Positions 1 through 9,135 of a stretch of 64,000 nt of DNA are shown in pieces. The translations under genes and the position numbers were made by a program. Under the pieces are notes generated by a model. That model saw nothing but the letters and a program-made list of their open reading frames with translations. It did no database searches and was not told the origin of the DNA. Source of the DNA: Sphingobium naphthae (GTDB taxonomy: Bacteria; Pseudomonadota; Alphaproteobacteria; Sphingomonadales; Sphingomonadaceae); contig NZ_JAJGNO010000013.1 of NCBI RefSeq assembly GCF_020782235.1, positions 1-64,000 on the forward strand, given 5' to 3'. The first letter of the stretch is position 1. The number at the start of each line of letters is the position of its first letter.

Positions 1-76
<76 letters not shown>

Positions 77-138
77 ACACTGGCCTGTCTGTTCCCGCCC
101 CATCCGCGAGGAGGGGCGGCTGCACCGGGCCGATGCAG

Positions 139-225
139 TGGTGGACAGGGCTGGATTCGAACCAGCGTACGGGAAACCCGGGCAGATTTACAGTCTGCTG
201 CCTTTAACCACTCGGCCACCTGTCC
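139..225 (-). tRNA. tRNA-Tyr (anticodon GTA)
   Basis: An 87-nt minus-strand tRNA with a long variable arm, as expected for a class II tRNA. The acceptor stem GGACAGG pairs with CCTGTCC, the anticodon loop CTGTAAA gives anticodon GTA, and the T-loop is GGTTCGAATCC. CCA is encoded at 139-141. It lies 62 bp upstream of tRNA-Lys on the same strand, so the two may be co-transcribed. Confidence 0.96.
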
Positions 226-328
226 AGTGCCCTACGCGCCGAAGAAAGCGTTCCCCGCCGCGCTGGAGGCGGCCTAATGGCGAATGGAGGCTTGCCTGTC
301 AATGGCCTGATGTGAAAAGAGCGGGGCC

Positions 329-1069
329 ATGAAAAAGACGCATCGTTCCGCCAAGCCCAAGGGCGCCTTCCCCCGCTTCTACGGTCGCCATGCCGTGACC
401 GCGGCGCTCGCCAATCCCAACCGCACCGTGCGCAAGATATGGGGCACGCGCGAGGCGCTGGGCGCGCTGGATCTGCCGCCGGTGCTGCCGATCGTCTATT
501 CCGACGTCGCCGACATGGGGCGGATGGTGCCCGCCGACGCACCCCACCAGGGGATCGTGGCGGAAGTCGAGCCGCTGGACGATGTGTGGCTGGGCGAGGT
601 GCTGGAACAGGGGCAGGAGGGCAAGAGGCCGATCCTGGTGCTGGACCAGGTGACCGACCCGCATAATGTCGGCGCCATCCTGCGGTCCGCCGCCGCCTTC
701 GACGCGCTGTGCATCGTAACGCAGGACCGGCATGCGCCGCCCGAATCGGGCGTGCTGGCGCGGGCGGCGTCGGGCGCGCTGGAAATCGTGCCCTGGGTGC
801 GGGTGGTGAACCTGGCCCGCGCGCTGGATGAGATTGCCGAGGCGGGCTATTGGCGCATCGGCCTGGACGGCGAGGCGGAGACGACGATCGGCGAGGCGAT
901 CGGGGAATCGCGCGTGGCGCTGGTGCTGGGCGCGGAAGGCGAAGGGCTGCGCCACAACAGCATCGCCCATTGCGACATCATCGCCAAGCTGCCGATCAGC
1001 CCGCGGATGGAGAGCCTGAACGTGTCCAACGCGGCGGCGATCGCGCTCTACGCAGCGACCAATCGCTAA
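329..1069 (+). CDS. rlmB: TrmH-family 23S rRNA 2'-O-ribose methyltransferase (RlmB-like)
   Basis: This 246-residue SpoU/TrmH-family enzyme probably methylates the 2'-O of a guanosine in 23S rRNA (G2251 in E. coli) using SAM. The three SPOUT motifs are readable: LDQVTDPHNVGAILRSAAAF (motif 1, about residues 107-126), VLGAEGEGLR (motif 2) and LPISPRMESLNVSNAAAIAL (motif 3) near the C-terminus. The short N-terminal region before the catalytic fold (HAVTAALANPNR) matches the RlmB L30e-like substrate-binding domain. It points away from the tRNAs. Another TrmH paralogue acting on tRNA or rRNA cannot be excluded from sequence alone. Confidence 0.9.
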   Translation: MKKTHRSAKPKGAFPRFYGRHAVTAALANPNRTVRKIWGTREALGALDLPPVLPIVYSDVADMGRMVPADAPHQGIVAEVEPLDDVWLGEVLEQGQEGKRPILVLDQVTDPHNVGAILRSAAAFDALCIVTQDRHAPPESGVLARAASGALEIVPWVRVVNLARALDEIAEAGYWRIGLDGEAETTIGEAIGESRVALVLGAEGEGLRHNSIAHCDIIAKLPISPRMESLNVSNAAAIALYAATNR

Positions 1070-1095
1070 GGCCGGGCGGACCGGGGGGAGACGGG

Positions 1096-1827
1096 ATGCG
1101 GGGGCTGGTTCGGATCGCGGGCGCGCTGGCGGGGCTGCTGACGCTGTCGGGCTGCCTGGTGACGCCGGGGCGGTTCGAATCGAGCCTCGACATCCGCGCC
1201 GACCGGCGCTTCGCCTTCACCTATAGCGGCGAGATACTGGCGTCGGACCTGAGCCCGGAGGCGCTGACCGGCGGCGGGGACGGGAGCGAGGCGGACGATG
1301 GCGCGGCGGCCGAGCCGACGCTGTTGCCGGTGGCGGCGCAGGCGGAGGAGGATTTCGGCGCGCCCGATGCAGGCGACGACGATGCCGAGATGCGGGCGAT
1401 CGCCGCGGCGCTATCCCGCGAGCAGGGGTTCCGCTCCGTCCGCTATCTGGGCGAGCGGAAATTCGCGATCGACTATTCGGTGAGCGGGCGGCTGGACCAC
1501 GCCTTCCTCTTTCCGTTCAACATCGACGCGCAGATCATGCTGCCCTTCATCGCGGTGGAGCTGCGCGGACCCGACAGGGTGCGGGTGAAGGCGCCGGGCT
1601 TCGCCACCGGTTTCGACAAGAGCCAGGGGCCCGCGGGCCTGGGCGGCGCGGGCGACAAGGCGGCCAAGGCGCTGGACGGGCGCTTCACGCTGACCACCGA
1701 CGCGCAGATCATCAGCCAGAATCAGGAGGATGGCGCGCAGGAGGTAGCAGAGGGCAAGCGCATCGTCTGGACGGTCACGCCGCTGACCAGCGACGCGCCG
1801 ATGGCGACGCTGCGCCTTGCTCCTTGA
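1096..1827 (+). CDS. Putative lipoprotein of unknown function
   Basis: The start was placed at the ATG at 1096 because the next residues form a lipoprotein signal peptide: MRGLVRIAGALAGLLTLSGC, with lipobox LSGC and the lipidated Cys at residue 20. The mature part (about 224 residues) has an acidic stretch at about residues 58-95 and a C-terminal region rich in beta-strand-like segments. No enzymatic motif was recognised. It follows rlmB by 26 bp and may be co-transcribed with it. The mature protein is predicted to sit in the periplasm, anchored to a membrane. Confidence 0.8.
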   Translation: MRGLVRIAGALAGLLTLSGCLVTPGRFESSLDIRADRRFAFTYSGEILASDLSPEALTGGGDGSEADDGAAAEPTLLPVAAQAEEDFGAPDAGDDDAEMRAIAAALSREQGFRSVRYLGERKFAIDYSVSGRLDHAFLFPFNIDAQIMLPFIAVELRGPDRVRVKAPGFATGFDKSQGPAGLGGAGDKAAKALDGRFTLTTDAQIISQNQEDGAQEVAEGKRIVWTVTPLTSDAPMATLRLAP

Positions 1828-1834
1828 GCCGCGG

Positions 1835-2152
1835 TCAGTCTTCCGGCGCGATGGTGACGCGCAGACCGTCCATCGCATCGGTCAGCACGACCTGGCAGGA
1901 CAGGCGGCTGGTGTCGTTGCGATGATCGGAGCTGTCGAGCAGGTCATTTTCATCCTCGCTCATCGCCGGCAGGGCGTCGGCGAAGGCGGGGTCGACATAG
2001 ACATGGCAGGTCGCGCAGGAGCAGCAGCCGCCGCACAGGGCCAGCAGTTCGTCAAAGCCGTTGTCGCGGATGACTTCCATCACCGACAGGCCGGTGTCGC
2101 CATCGACAGCCTGTTCCTCACCCGCACGGTTGACCACGATCAGTTTCGGCAT
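1835..2152 (-). CDS. 2Fe-2S ferredoxin, adrenodoxin type
   Basis: A 105-residue electron-transfer protein. The four cluster ligands fit the adrenodoxin/putidaredoxin spacing: C40, C46, C49 and C86 (C-x5-C-x2-C-x36-C). The loop reads [14 protein letters not shown], and DENDLLD follows as in vertebrate-type ferredoxins. It probably carries electrons from an NAD(P)H ferredoxin reductase to a P450 or other oxygenase, or supports Fe-S assembly. No partner reductase or P450 lies nearby, so the partner is unknown. The gene is convergent with the preceding lipoprotein gene, 7 bp away. Confidence 0.93.
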   Translation of the reverse strand: MPKLIVVNRAGEEQAVDGDTGLSVMEVIRDNGFDELLALCGGCCSCATCHVYVDPAFADALPAMSEDENDLLDSSDHRNDTSRLSCQVVLTDAMDGLRVTIAPED

Positions 2153-2226
2153 CTACCCTTGTCCCTTCGAAATTTTTTCCGCTCTGACCGACAGGGGCCG
2201 GGAAATCAAGGGCGGGCGACGACATC

Positions 2227-2844
2227 ATGGTAAGCAGTGCGGAACAGTTGCGCGACAGCCTGGACGCGATCGCGGCGATGGAGCCGGGGTTCGTCGCGGC
2301 GATCGCCCGCGTGGGCTATCCCGCGCCCCGGCTGCGCGCGCCGGGCTATGAGACGCTGCTGCGCACGATCGTGGGGCAGCAGGTGAGCGTGGCGTCGGCC
2401 GCGGCGGTGTGGCGCAAGCTGGAAGCGGAGCTGGGCGAAGGCTGCGATCCGCAGGCGCTGCTGGCGCGCGATTTCGACGCGCTGCGGGCCTGCGGCCTGT
2501 CGCGGCAGAAGCAGGGCTATGCCCGCAGCCTGGCCGAACTGGTGGTGTCGGGCGCGCTCGACCTGCACGCCCTGCCTGCGGACGACGAGGAAGCGATCGC
2601 CCAGCTGGTGCAGATCAAGGGGATCGGCCGCTGGTCGGCGGAAATCTACCTGCTGTTCGCAGAAGGACGGCCCGACATCTGGCCCGCGGGCGACCTGGCG
2701 GTGCAGATCGAGATCGGCCGCATCCTGGGCATGGCCGAGCGCCCGAGCGAAGCGCTGACGCGGCAAGTGGCCGAAGCCTGGCGCCCGCATCGCGGAGCCG
2801 CCGCCATCATGGCCTGGCATCATTACAACACCGAGGTATTTTGA
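2227..2844 (+). CDS. DNA-3-methyladenine glycosylase II (AlkA-like, HhH-GPD)
   Basis: This 205-residue HhH-GPD base-excision glycosylase probably removes alkylated purines from DNA. Motifs: LLRTIVGQQVSVASAAAVW near residues 43-61 (AlkA/MAG signature), a helix-hairpin-helix around QLVQIKGIGRWSAEIYLLFA, and the catalytic Asp in WPAGDLAVQ. It lacks the N-terminal beta domain of E. coli AlkA (282 residues), which is usual for the short alphaproteobacterial form. The small gene downstream starts 3 bp after its stop codon. Confidence 0.92.
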   Translation: MVSSAEQLRDSLDAIAAMEPGFVAAIARVGYPAPRLRAPGYETLLRTIVGQQVSVASAAAVWRKLEAELGEGCDPQALLARDFDALRACGLSRQKQGYARSLAELVVSGALDLHALPADDEEAIAQLVQIKGIGRWSAEIYLLFAEGRPDIWPAGDLAVQIEIGRILGMAERPSEALTRQVAEAWRPHRGAAAIMAWHHYNTEVF

Positions 2845-2847
2845 CCC

Positions 2848-3066
2848 ATGACCCTGCCCCATGCCCGCTACATCGTCCTTGCACATGAGGGCGTGTGGAA
2901 GATCAATCTGGACAATAAATATTACGGCCCCTTCCCCACCCAGGCCGAAGCGGTGGAGAGCGCCAGGGGCACGGCGCAGAAGGCGGCCGACGCGGGCTAT
3001 CCCGCTTCGGTGCTGCTGATGCAGGGGACGCAGTTCGAGACGCTCTGGACCAGCGTCGGCGAGTGA
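2848..3066 (+). CDS. Small conserved-type protein (DUF2188-like)
   Basis: A 72-residue protein starting 3 bp after the glycosylase stop codon, so almost certainly co-translated with it. The pattern (WKINLDNKYYGPFPTQAEAVESARGTA) resembles DUF2188-type proteins, in which an aromatic strand region is followed by a helix beginning TQAEA. It has no signal peptide or membrane segment. The function is unknown. Coupling to a repair glycosylase is suggestive but not proof of a repair role. Confidence 0.72.
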   Translation: MTLPHARYIVLAHEGVWKINLDNKYYGPFPTQAEAVESARGTAQKAADAGYPASVLLMQGTQFETLWTSVGE

Positions 3067-3162
3067 CCTGAATTTTCGGGCAGCTTTGCGGTTTTTTCGG
3101 ACTTTTGTGGAACTTTGTGGAATGCGAGTCCTTTTCTCGCTCCAAGCATATCGGGTCAGGAA

Positions 3163-3597
3163 ATGAGCAAGAAGGTCCTCATCGTCGAAGACGAGATTTT
3201 CGTCGCGCTGGAGATCGAGCAGATCGTCGAGGATGCGGGCTTCGATGTCGGCGCGATCGCGGCGGATCGCGCGGCTGCGCTGGCGGGCGCGGCAAGCTGC
3301 GACATCGCGCTGGTGGACCTGAACCTGCGCGACGGGCCGACCGGGCCGCAGATCGGCATGGAGCTGGCGAGCCAGCACGGCATCCGCGTCATCTATGTCA
3401 CCGCCAATCCGGCGCAGATCGGCGAAGCGTCGGTCGCGGCGCTGGGCGTCATCATGAAGCCGTTCCGCGCGCAGAGCATCGCGGCGGCGCTGCAACTGGC
3501 GGCGGCCGAGCAGCCCGAACTGGCGGCGGCGGAAATTGCGGGCTTTACGCCGTTCCCGCCGCCCGGCTCATGGAACGCGATGGAATCCAGAGGCTGA
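3163..3597 (+). CDS. Single-domain response regulator (receiver only)
   Basis: A 144-residue receiver protein with no output domain. The start at 3163 was chosen for the upstream TCAGGA and because the fold begins at once (MSKKVLIVEDE). The acidic pocket is E9/D10, the phospho-acceptor is D52 (ALVDLNLRDG), the switch Thr lies in VIYVTAN, and the conserved Lys is in IMKPF. Receivers like this commonly work with HWE-family kinases such as the one encoded convergently. The last 53 bp of the two genes overlap antisense at 3545-3597, so transcription of one may interfere with the other. Confidence 0.9.
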   Translation: MSKKVLIVEDEIFVALEIEQIVEDAGFDVGAIAADRAAALAGAASCDIALVDLNLRDGPTGPQIGMELASQHGIRVIYVTANPAQIGEASVAALGVIMKPFRAQSIAAALQLAAAEQPELAAAEIAGFTPFPPPGSWNAMESRG

Positions 3598-5071
3598 GGC
3601 ACAGGCCTTCGGCGCGCCAGTCGCGCTGAAGCCGTCCGCCAAGCTGCCGCTCGACGCTGAGCGTCATCAGGCGGCTGCCGAACCCTTCGGCGGTCGCGGG
3701 AACGATCGCCGGCCCACCTTCTTCGCGCCAGTCCAGCCGCACATCGTCGCCTTCGCGCGAGACATTCAGATGCACGCGCCCGCTCGCGGCCGACAGGGCG
3801 CCATATTTGGCGGCATTGGTGGCGAGTTCGTGGAACAACAGGGCGAGCGGCGTCGCCGAGCGATCGTCGATGAAGGGATCATCGCCCGAGAGAAGGATGC
3901 GCGAGCCGTCGCCGCTGCGATAGGGCGCGAAAATCTGGTCGAGAATGCCCCAGAGACGCCCCTGCCCCTGGCCGATGCGCGGCGCGGAATCCGCGCTGTG
4001 CGGGCGCACGAAGTCGTGCGCGCGGCCGAGCGCCAGGATGCGGTCGCGCAAATCGTCGGCGACGTCGCGAATGGCGGGGTTCTGGCGGGCCGACAGGCCG
4101 ATGAGGCCGGCGATGACCGAAAAGATATTCTTGATCCGGTGCGAGAGCTCATGCGCGATCATCTCGCGCTCTTCCATCATCAGCTTCTGTTCGTGAATGT
4201 CGGTGCAGGTGCCTATCCAGCGCATGATCTGACCCCGCGCATCGCGGATCGGCAGCGCGCGCCCCAGCGTCCAGCGATATTGGCCGCTATGATGGCGCAG
4301 CCGATATTCGATTTCATAGGGCACGCCAGTCGCCAGGCTCTTGCGCCATTTTTCCCAAGCGAGCGTCTGGTCATCGGGATGGAACATGCCATTCCACGCC
4401 TCCCCATCGGTCGAGCCGACCGGGACGCCGGTATATTCGTACCAGCGGGCGTTGTAATAATCATGATAGCCATCGGGCAGCGTCGACCAGACCATCTGCG
4501 GCATGGTGTCGGCCAAGGTCCGGAACATGCGGTCGCTGTCGGCCACGGCGGCGGCGTCGAGCCGCTGCTGGACGATCATGTCGCGGTCGCGCCGGCGCCC
4601 TTCCAATTCCATCATCACCTGGCGCGCGAGCAGGGTCAGCCCCTGCCGCTGCAACGGCGTGAGATCGGCGCGCGGTGCGGTGTCGATGACGCACAGGGCG
4701 CCCAGCGGCTCGCCATCGCCGCCGATCAGCGGCGCGTCGGCATAGAAGCGGATGTGCGGCGGGCCAGTGACCAGCGCATTGTCGGCGAACCGCGGGTCGC
4801 AGGTCGCGTCGGGGACCACGAACAGCGCCTCCCCCAGCATCGCCAGCGCGCAGAAGGAGACGTCGCGCGGCGTTTCTTCGGCATCGAGGCCGACGCGGGC
4901 GAGGAAGCGCTGGCGCACATCCTCGACAATGCTGATGAGCGCGATCGGCGCGTCGCACAGGGTCGCCGCAAAAGCGGTGATGTCATCCAGGGTGCGAAAG
5001 CCGCCGGCGTCGAGATCGTAGAGCGCCAGCAGCGCCGCCCGATCCGTCGCCAGCCCGCGCCCGTCAGCCAT
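3545..5071 (-). CDS. HWE-family sensor histidine kinase with GAF and PAS domains
   Basis: A 508-residue soluble kinase with no membrane segment. Order: GAF (about 20-155), PAS with a PAC-like end (about 180-295), then an HWE/HisKA_2 transmitter. The phospho-acceptor is H311 in [14 protein letters not shown]. The ATPase N-box reads [17 protein letters not shown] and a WxE-type motif occurs in LDWREEGGP, which defines the HWE family. The start is the ATG at 5071, inside the last codons of murA (8-bp overlap), so translation is probably coupled to murA. GAF plus PAS suggests cytosolic sensing of a small molecule, redox state or light. Its likely partner is the receiver encoded convergently at 3163-3597. 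Confidence 0.9.
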   Translation of the reverse strand: MADGRGLATDRAALLALYDLDAGGFRTLDDITAFAATLCDAPIALISIVEDVRQRFLARVGLDAEETPRDVSFCALAMLGEALFVVPDATCDPRFADNALVTGPPHIRFYADAPLIGGDGEPLGALCVIDTAPRADLTPLQRQGLTLLARQVMMELEGRRRDRDMIVQQRLDAAAVADSDRMFRTLADTMPQMVWSTLPDGYHDYYNARWYEYTGVPVGSTDGEAWNGMFHPDDQTLAWEKWRKSLATGVPYEIEYRLRHHSGQYRWTLGRALPIRDARGQIMRWIGTCTDIHEQKLMMEEREMIAHELSHRIKNIFSVIAGLIGLSARQNPAIRDVADDLRDRILALGRAHDFVRPHSADSAPRIGQGQGRLWGILDQIFAPYRSGDGSRILLSGDDPFIDDRSATPLALLFHELATNAAKYGALSAASGRVHLNVSREGDDVRLDWREEGGPAIVPATAEGFGSRLMTLSVERQLGGRLQRDWRAEGLCLSLWIPSRSMSRAAGTA

Positions 5072-6347
5072 CGCCGACGCGTTCGATGTCGGCGCCGACG
5101 GCGGAGAGCTTTTCTTCCAGCCGTTCATAGCCGCGGTCGAGATGATAGACGCGATTGACGCGCGTTTCGCCCTGCGCCGCAAGGCCGGCGAGGATGAGGC
5201 TCATCGACGCGCGCAGGTCGGTCGCCATCACCGGCGCGCCGACCAGTTGCGACACGCCGCGCACCACGGCGGTGCGGCCGTTGACGGCGATGTCGGCGCC
5301 CATGCGCGCCAGTTCGGGCACATGCATGTAGCGATTTTCAAAGATCGTTTCGGTCAGCACCGATGCGCCGTCGGCCAGCGTCAGCATCGCCATGAACTGC
5401 GCCTGCATGTCGGTCGGGAAGGCCGGAAAGGGCGCGGTGGAGAGCGTGAGCGGGCGCAGCTTGCCATCGGAGGAAACGCGGATCCCGTCCTTGTGCACGT
5501 CCACCTGCACCCCCGCTTCGCGCAGCGCGGCGAGGATGGCGTGCATGTCGTCGGCGCTGGCGCCGATCAGGTCGAGCGAGCCGCCGGTGATGGCCGCGGC
5601 GCAGGCGTAGCTGCCCGCCTCGATCCGGTCGGGCATGACGCTGTAGGTCGCGCCGTGCAGACGATCGCGGCCATGGATCACCAGCTTGTCGCTGCCAATC
5701 CCTTCAATATCCGCGCCCATTGCGACCAGCAGCTTGCACAGATCGACGATCTCAGGCTCGCGCGCGGCGTTTTCGAGCGTGCATGTCCCCTTGGCGAGCA
5801 CCGCCGCCATCACCGCATTTTCGGTGGCGCCGACCGACACGACAGGGAAGGTGTAGACGCCGCCCGGCAGGCCGCCGTCGGGCGCGCTGGCGCGGACATA
5901 GCCGGCCGCCAGTTCGATCCGGGCGCCGAAGGCTTCGAGCGCCTTCAGGTGAAGATCGATCGGCCGGTTGCCGATGGCGCAGCCGCCAGGCAGCGACACG
6001 CGCGCTTCGCCGGCGCGGGCGAGCAGCGGGCCAAGCACGAGGATGGAGGCGCGCATCTTGCGCACGATGTCATAGGGCGCTTCGGTCGAGGTCACGCGGC
6101 CGGCGCGCAGCGTCATGACACGGCCGAAATCCTCCGGCCGTGCGCCTTCGATCATGGTCGAGACGCCAAGCTGGTTGAGCAGATGGCCGAAACTGTCCAC
6201 ATCGGCGAGCCGCGGCAGGTTGCGCAGCGTCACCGGCTCGTCCGTCAGCAACGCGCAGGGGAGCAGCGTGAGCGCGGCATTTTTCGCGCCGGAAATGGGA
6301 AGGCGGCCGTTCAGCGCGTTGCCGCCGCGAATATCAATGCGGTCCAT
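5064..6347 (-). CDS. murA: UDP-N-acetylglucosamine 1-carboxyvinyltransferase MurA
   Basis: The first committed enzyme of peptidoglycan synthesis, transferring enolpyruvate from PEP to UDP-GlcNAc in the cytosol. At 427 residues it has normal length. It starts [22 protein letters not shown], with the substrate-binding K22-N23 pair. The PEP/fosfomycin-reactive Cys is C123 in [16 protein letters not shown], so the enzyme is predicted fosfomycin-sensitive. Later blocks include [14 protein letters not shown] and [16 protein letters not shown]. The downstream kinase gene overlaps its stop codon. Confidence 0.97.
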   Translation of the reverse strand: MDRIDIRGGNALNGRLPISGAKNAALTLLPCALLTDEPVTLRNLPRLADVDSFGHLLNQLGVSTMIEGARPEDFGRVMTLRAGRVTSTEAPYDIVRKMRASILVLGPLLARAGEARVSLPGGCAIGNRPIDLHLKALEAFGARIELAAGYVRASAPDGGLPGGVYTFPVVSVGATENAVMAAVLAKGTCTLENAAREPEIVDLCKLLVAMGADIEGIGSDKLVIHGRDRLHGATYSVMPDRIEAGSYACAAAITGGSLDLIGASADDMHAILAALREAGVQVDVHKDGIRVSSDGKLRPLTLSTAPFPAFPTDMQAQFMAMLTLADGASVLTETIFENRYMHVPELARMGADIAVNGRTAVVRGVSQLVGAPVMATDLRASMSLILAGLAAQGETRVNRVYHLDRGYERLEEKLSAVGADIERVGDG

Positions 6348-6547
6348 CGGACAGGGTTAATAGCGGCAAACGCGCGCCGCGCAAGGCGGGTGAGATGGGC
6401 GCCAACATGCCGACGGCGGGCTGGCAACAATATTGCCGGGCCGCTCCAGGAATTGATCGAGTTTAGTGCAGAAGCTGAAAATGCAGCCAAAAGGCGAAAG
6501 GGGCGTTTTGCCATCGTAACGACTATTTTTTGCAAGAAGGTGAGTTG

Positions 6548-7279
6548 GTGGCAACAAGCTGTTTCGCGGAGCAATTGACGCGCCATGTGCCGTTGTCCGA
6601 CGCGGAAAAGACGGCGCTGACGAAGTTGGAGGAAAACCCCCGCAAGATAAAGCGCGGGGCGATGATCCAGCGAGCCAATGAGCCCATCACCGAATTGTTC
6701 GTTCTGCGCGAAGGACGAGTGATGAGCTTCGTCATCCTGCCCGACGGCAGCCGGCAGATATTGCGCGTCTATTTTCCCGGCGACTTCATCGGTTCGGCCA
6801 GCACCATCTACAGCCGCGCGCCGGAATCGCTGGTCGCGCTGTCCGACGCGGTCGTGTGCCCGTTCGACAAGCATGCGCTGCGCCGGCTGCTGGAGGAGCA
6901 TCCGCGCGTCGCGGCGCTGCTGTTCCTGCTGTCCAATGCCGAGCGGGTGTCGATGACCGACCGGCTGGCGTCGCTAGGCCGCACATCGGCCAAGGCGCGG
7001 GTCGCCGCGTTCCTGCTGGACATGTTCCACCGGCTGCGCGTCACCGACGACAACATCAAGGACAGTTTCGAGCTGAAGCTGACGCAGGAGGAAATCGGCG
7101 ATTCCATCGGCCTGACGTCGGTGCATGTGAACCGGATGATCCGGCAGATGGAGCAGGAAGGGCTGATCAGCCGCTCCAACGGCCGCATCACGTTGCTGGA
7201 TGTGGAGCGGCTGGAGGATATCGGCCATTATACCAACCGGCACAAGGATATGGACCTGGACTGGCTGCCCGCCAGCTGA
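6548..7279 (+). CDS. Crp/Fnr-family transcriptional regulator
   Basis: A 243-residue regulator with an N-terminal cyclic-nucleotide-binding-type beta roll (GRVMSFVILPDGSRQILRVY, PGDFIG) and a C-terminal winged HTH (LTQEEIGDSIGLTSVHVNRM). GTG at 6548 was preferred as the start because AGAAGG (6535-6540) sits at SD distance; TTG at 6545 and 6530 are alternatives. The N-terminal Fnr Fe-S cysteine cluster is absent, with a single early Cys. It therefore probably responds to redox, a small ligand or another signal rather than O2 through a 4Fe-4S centre. It is divergent from murA across a 200-bp gap that holds a lone TTGAT half site at about 6454. Confidence 0.88.
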   Translation: MATSCFAEQLTRHVPLSDAEKTALTKLEENPRKIKRGAMIQRANEPITELFVLREGRVMSFVILPDGSRQILRVYFPGDFIGSASTIYSRAPESLVALSDAVVCPFDKHALRRLLEEHPRVAALLFLLSNAERVSMTDRLASLGRTSAKARVAAFLLDMFHRLRVTDDNIKDSFELKLTQEEIGDSIGLTSVHVNRMIRQMEQEGLISRSNGRITLLDVERLEDIGHYTNRHKDMDLDWLPAS

Positions 7280-7293
7280 TCCGGGACGCGGGC

Positions 7294-7860
7294 TCAGGCG
7301 AGCAGTTCGACGTCCCAGTAGAGCCAGTCGTGCCAGCTTTCATGCAGATAGCCCGGCGGAAAGCCGCGGCCATGTTCCTGCAACTGCCAGCTGGTCGGGC
7401 GGATCGGCTGCACATGCAGTTGCATATGCGCTTCCTTGGGCGTGCGCCCGCCCTTCTTGAGATTGCAGGGCGAGCAGGCGGTCGCCACATTTTCCCAGGT
7501 GGTGCGGCCGCCGGCGCGGCGCGGCACGACATGGTCGAAGGTGAGATCGCTGGTCGAGCCGCAATATTGGCAGGCGAACCGGTCGCGCAGGAACAGGTTG
7601 AAGCGCGTGAAGGCGGGATGTTCGGACGGCTTCACATATTGTTTGAGCGCGATGACCGACGGGATCTTCATCTGGAGGCTGGGGCTGTGCACCTCCCGCT
7701 CATAGGAGGAGACGATGTCGACCCGTTCCAAAAAAACCGCCTTGATGGCGGTCTGCCAGGGCCACAGGCTCAACGGATAATAGCTGAGCGGCGTATAGTC
7801 TGCATTCAGAACAAGCGCCGGACAGTTTTCCGGGTGTCGTATCAGGTCGGGATGGTACAT
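7294..7860 (-). CDS. HNH endonuclease family protein
   Basis: A 188-residue protein with a zinc-ribbon HNH core: C97-x2-C100 (FACQYCG), the catalytic DH at 109-110 (LTFDHVVPRR), N124 (TWENVATAC) and C129-x2-C132. The start is ATG 7860 (MYHPDLIRHP). The N-terminal PALVLNADYTPLSYYPLSLW block is typical of the widespread chromosomal stand-alone HNH family in bacteria. It is not flanked by an intron, intein or phage genes. The physiological substrate is unknown; RNA or DNA cleavage is family knowledge. Confidence 0.9.
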   Translation of the reverse strand: MYHPDLIRHPENCPALVLNADYTPLSYYPLSLWPWQTAIKAVFLERVDIVSSYEREVHSPSLQMKIPSVIALKQYVKPSEHPAFTRFNLFLRDRFACQYCGSTSDLTFDHVVPRRAGGRTTWENVATACSPCNLKKGGRTPKEAHMQLHVQPIRPTSWQLQEHGRGFPPGYLHESWHDWLYWDVELLA

Positions 7861-7955
7861 AGAAAAACTTCTACCCCCTTGCCGAAGCCGCTGATCCACC
7901 AGCAACATGACGCGCGTATGACAGCATTAACGAATATTGTTCGTCAAGGGCCTGT

Positions 7956-8870
7956 ATGACACGGCCCGTCGCACCACAGCATATGGTGACCCGCTTCGCG
8001 CCGAGCCCCACCGGTCGATTGCATGTCGGCCATGGCTGGTCCGCGCTGATGGCGATGGACCTGGCACGCGCGGCCGGAGGGACGATGCGGCTGCGCATCG
8101 AGGATATAGACGGGACTCGCAGCCGGCCCGAACATGTGGCGGCGATCATCGAGGATCTGCGCTGGCTGGGCGTCGCATGGGATGGGGAGATCATCTTCCA
8201 GTCGCAGCGGACGGGCACCTATGCAGCGGCGCTGGACCGGCTGCGGGCGATGGGGCTGCTCTATCCCTGTTTCTGCACCCGCGCCGACATCCAGGCGAGC
8301 CTGACCGCGCCGCATGGACCGGAAGGACCGGTCTATCCGGGCACCTGCCGCAGGCTGGACGCGGCCGAACGCGCGCGGCGGATCGCGGACGGAGACGCCC
8401 ATGCCTGGCGGATCGACATGGCCCAAGCCGTGGCGATGGCGAAGGCCAGGGCGGGCGGTGGCACCGGGCCGCTGCGTTGGCGGGCCTTTGACGATGACGG
8501 CGACGCGATGATGACGGCCGATCCGCTGGCGCATGGCGACGTCGTGCTGGCGCGCAAGGATGCGCCGGCGAGCTATCATCTGTCCTGCACGCTGGACGAC
8601 GCCGCCATGGGCGTGACGCATGTGCTGCGCGGCACCGACTTGCGCAGCGTGACGGACATTCACCGGCTGCTGCAGGCGCTGCTCGACCTGCCCTCCCCCG
8701 CCTATCGCCATCATCCGCTGCTGGTCGACGCGCAGGGGCGGCGGCTGGCCAAGCGCAGCGGGGCGATCGCGATCGCTGCGTTGCGAGCGCAGGGCATGGA
8801 CCCGCACGCCCTGGCGATGGACCTGCGCGCCGGGCGCTTTCCGGTTGGCATCCGCCCCGCGAGCGCATAG
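7956..8870 (+). CDS. gluQ: Glutamyl-Q tRNA(Asp) synthetase
   Basis: A paralogue of the GluRS catalytic core that attaches glutamate to queuosine at the wobble position of tRNA-Asp. At 304 residues it lacks the anticodon-binding domain, as expected. It starts with RFAPSPTGRLHVGHGWSAL (HIGH motif as HVGH), then LRIEDIDGTRS. The KMSKS loop is degenerate (RRLAKRSGA), and HVLRGTDLRSVTDIHRLLQ matches the family. The CFC motif (LYPCFCTRADI) and a downstream YPGTCR match the zinc site seen in GluQ enzymes. Confidence 0.94.
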   Translation: MTRPVAPQHMVTRFAPSPTGRLHVGHGWSALMAMDLARAAGGTMRLRIEDIDGTRSRPEHVAAIIEDLRWLGVAWDGEIIFQSQRTGTYAAALDRLRAMGLLYPCFCTRADIQASLTAPHGPEGPVYPGTCRRLDAAERARRIADGDAHAWRIDMAQAVAMAKARAGGGTGPLRWRAFDDDGDAMMTADPLAHGDVVLARKDAPASYHLSCTLDDAAMGVTHVLRGTDLRSVTDIHRLLQALLDLPSPAYRHHPLLVDAQGRRLAKRSGAIAIAALRAQGMDPHALAMDLRAGRFPVGIRPASA

Positions 8871-8880
8871 GCTGGCGCGC

Positions 8881-9117
8881 ATGAACACGGTCCTGGTCAT
8901 CGCCCTCATCCTCGCCATGATCGCGACGCTGGTCGCGCTGGTGCGGGGCATCATCGCCTTCCTCCAGACCACCAAGGAGGATCTGAACGCGCCCGAGGGC
9001 AGCGGCCCCAGCCCGGCGCGGCTGAAGCAGAACCGCATGATGATGAACCGCATCCTGTTCCAGGCGGGCGCGATCATCATCGTCGCCATATTGCTGATGG
9101 CCAAGGGGCATGGCTGA
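8881..9117 (+). CDS. Twin-transmembrane HIG1-domain protein
   Basis: A 78-residue inner-membrane protein with two hydrophobic helices (about 3-27 and 58-75) joined by a polar loop. The second helix is preceded by LKQNRMMMNRILFQ, which resembles the HIG1 motif found in alphaproteobacterial relatives of mitochondrial respiratory supercomplex factors. It starts 10 bp after gluQ and ends 18 bp before the adenosyltransferase gene, so the three genes look like one transcript. A role in respiratory complex assembly is inference from the family. Confidence 0.82.
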   Translation: MNTVLVIALILAMIATLVALVRGIIAFLQTTKEDLNAPEGSGPSPARLKQNRMMMNRILFQAGAIIIVAILLMAKGHG

Positions 9118-9135
9118 ACGCGACGGACGGACGCC

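Noticed and set aside
3105..3135. GGAAC in TGTGGAACTTTGTGGAATG before the receiver gene considered as an EcfG promoter
   Set aside because: The -10 position reads CTTT rather than CGTT. The repeat of TTTGTGGAA is noted but gives no clear site.
5142..6578. Long plus-strand open frame opposite murA (about 478 codons)
   Set aside because: It lies antisense to a certain gene. Its His/Arg/Ala-rich translation follows from GC-rich third positions on the other strand, and it shows no domain.
7294..7860. HNH gene considered as a homing endonuclease or restriction component
   Set aside because: No intron, intein, methyltransferase or phage genes flank it, and the N-terminus matches the stand-alone chromosomal HNH family.
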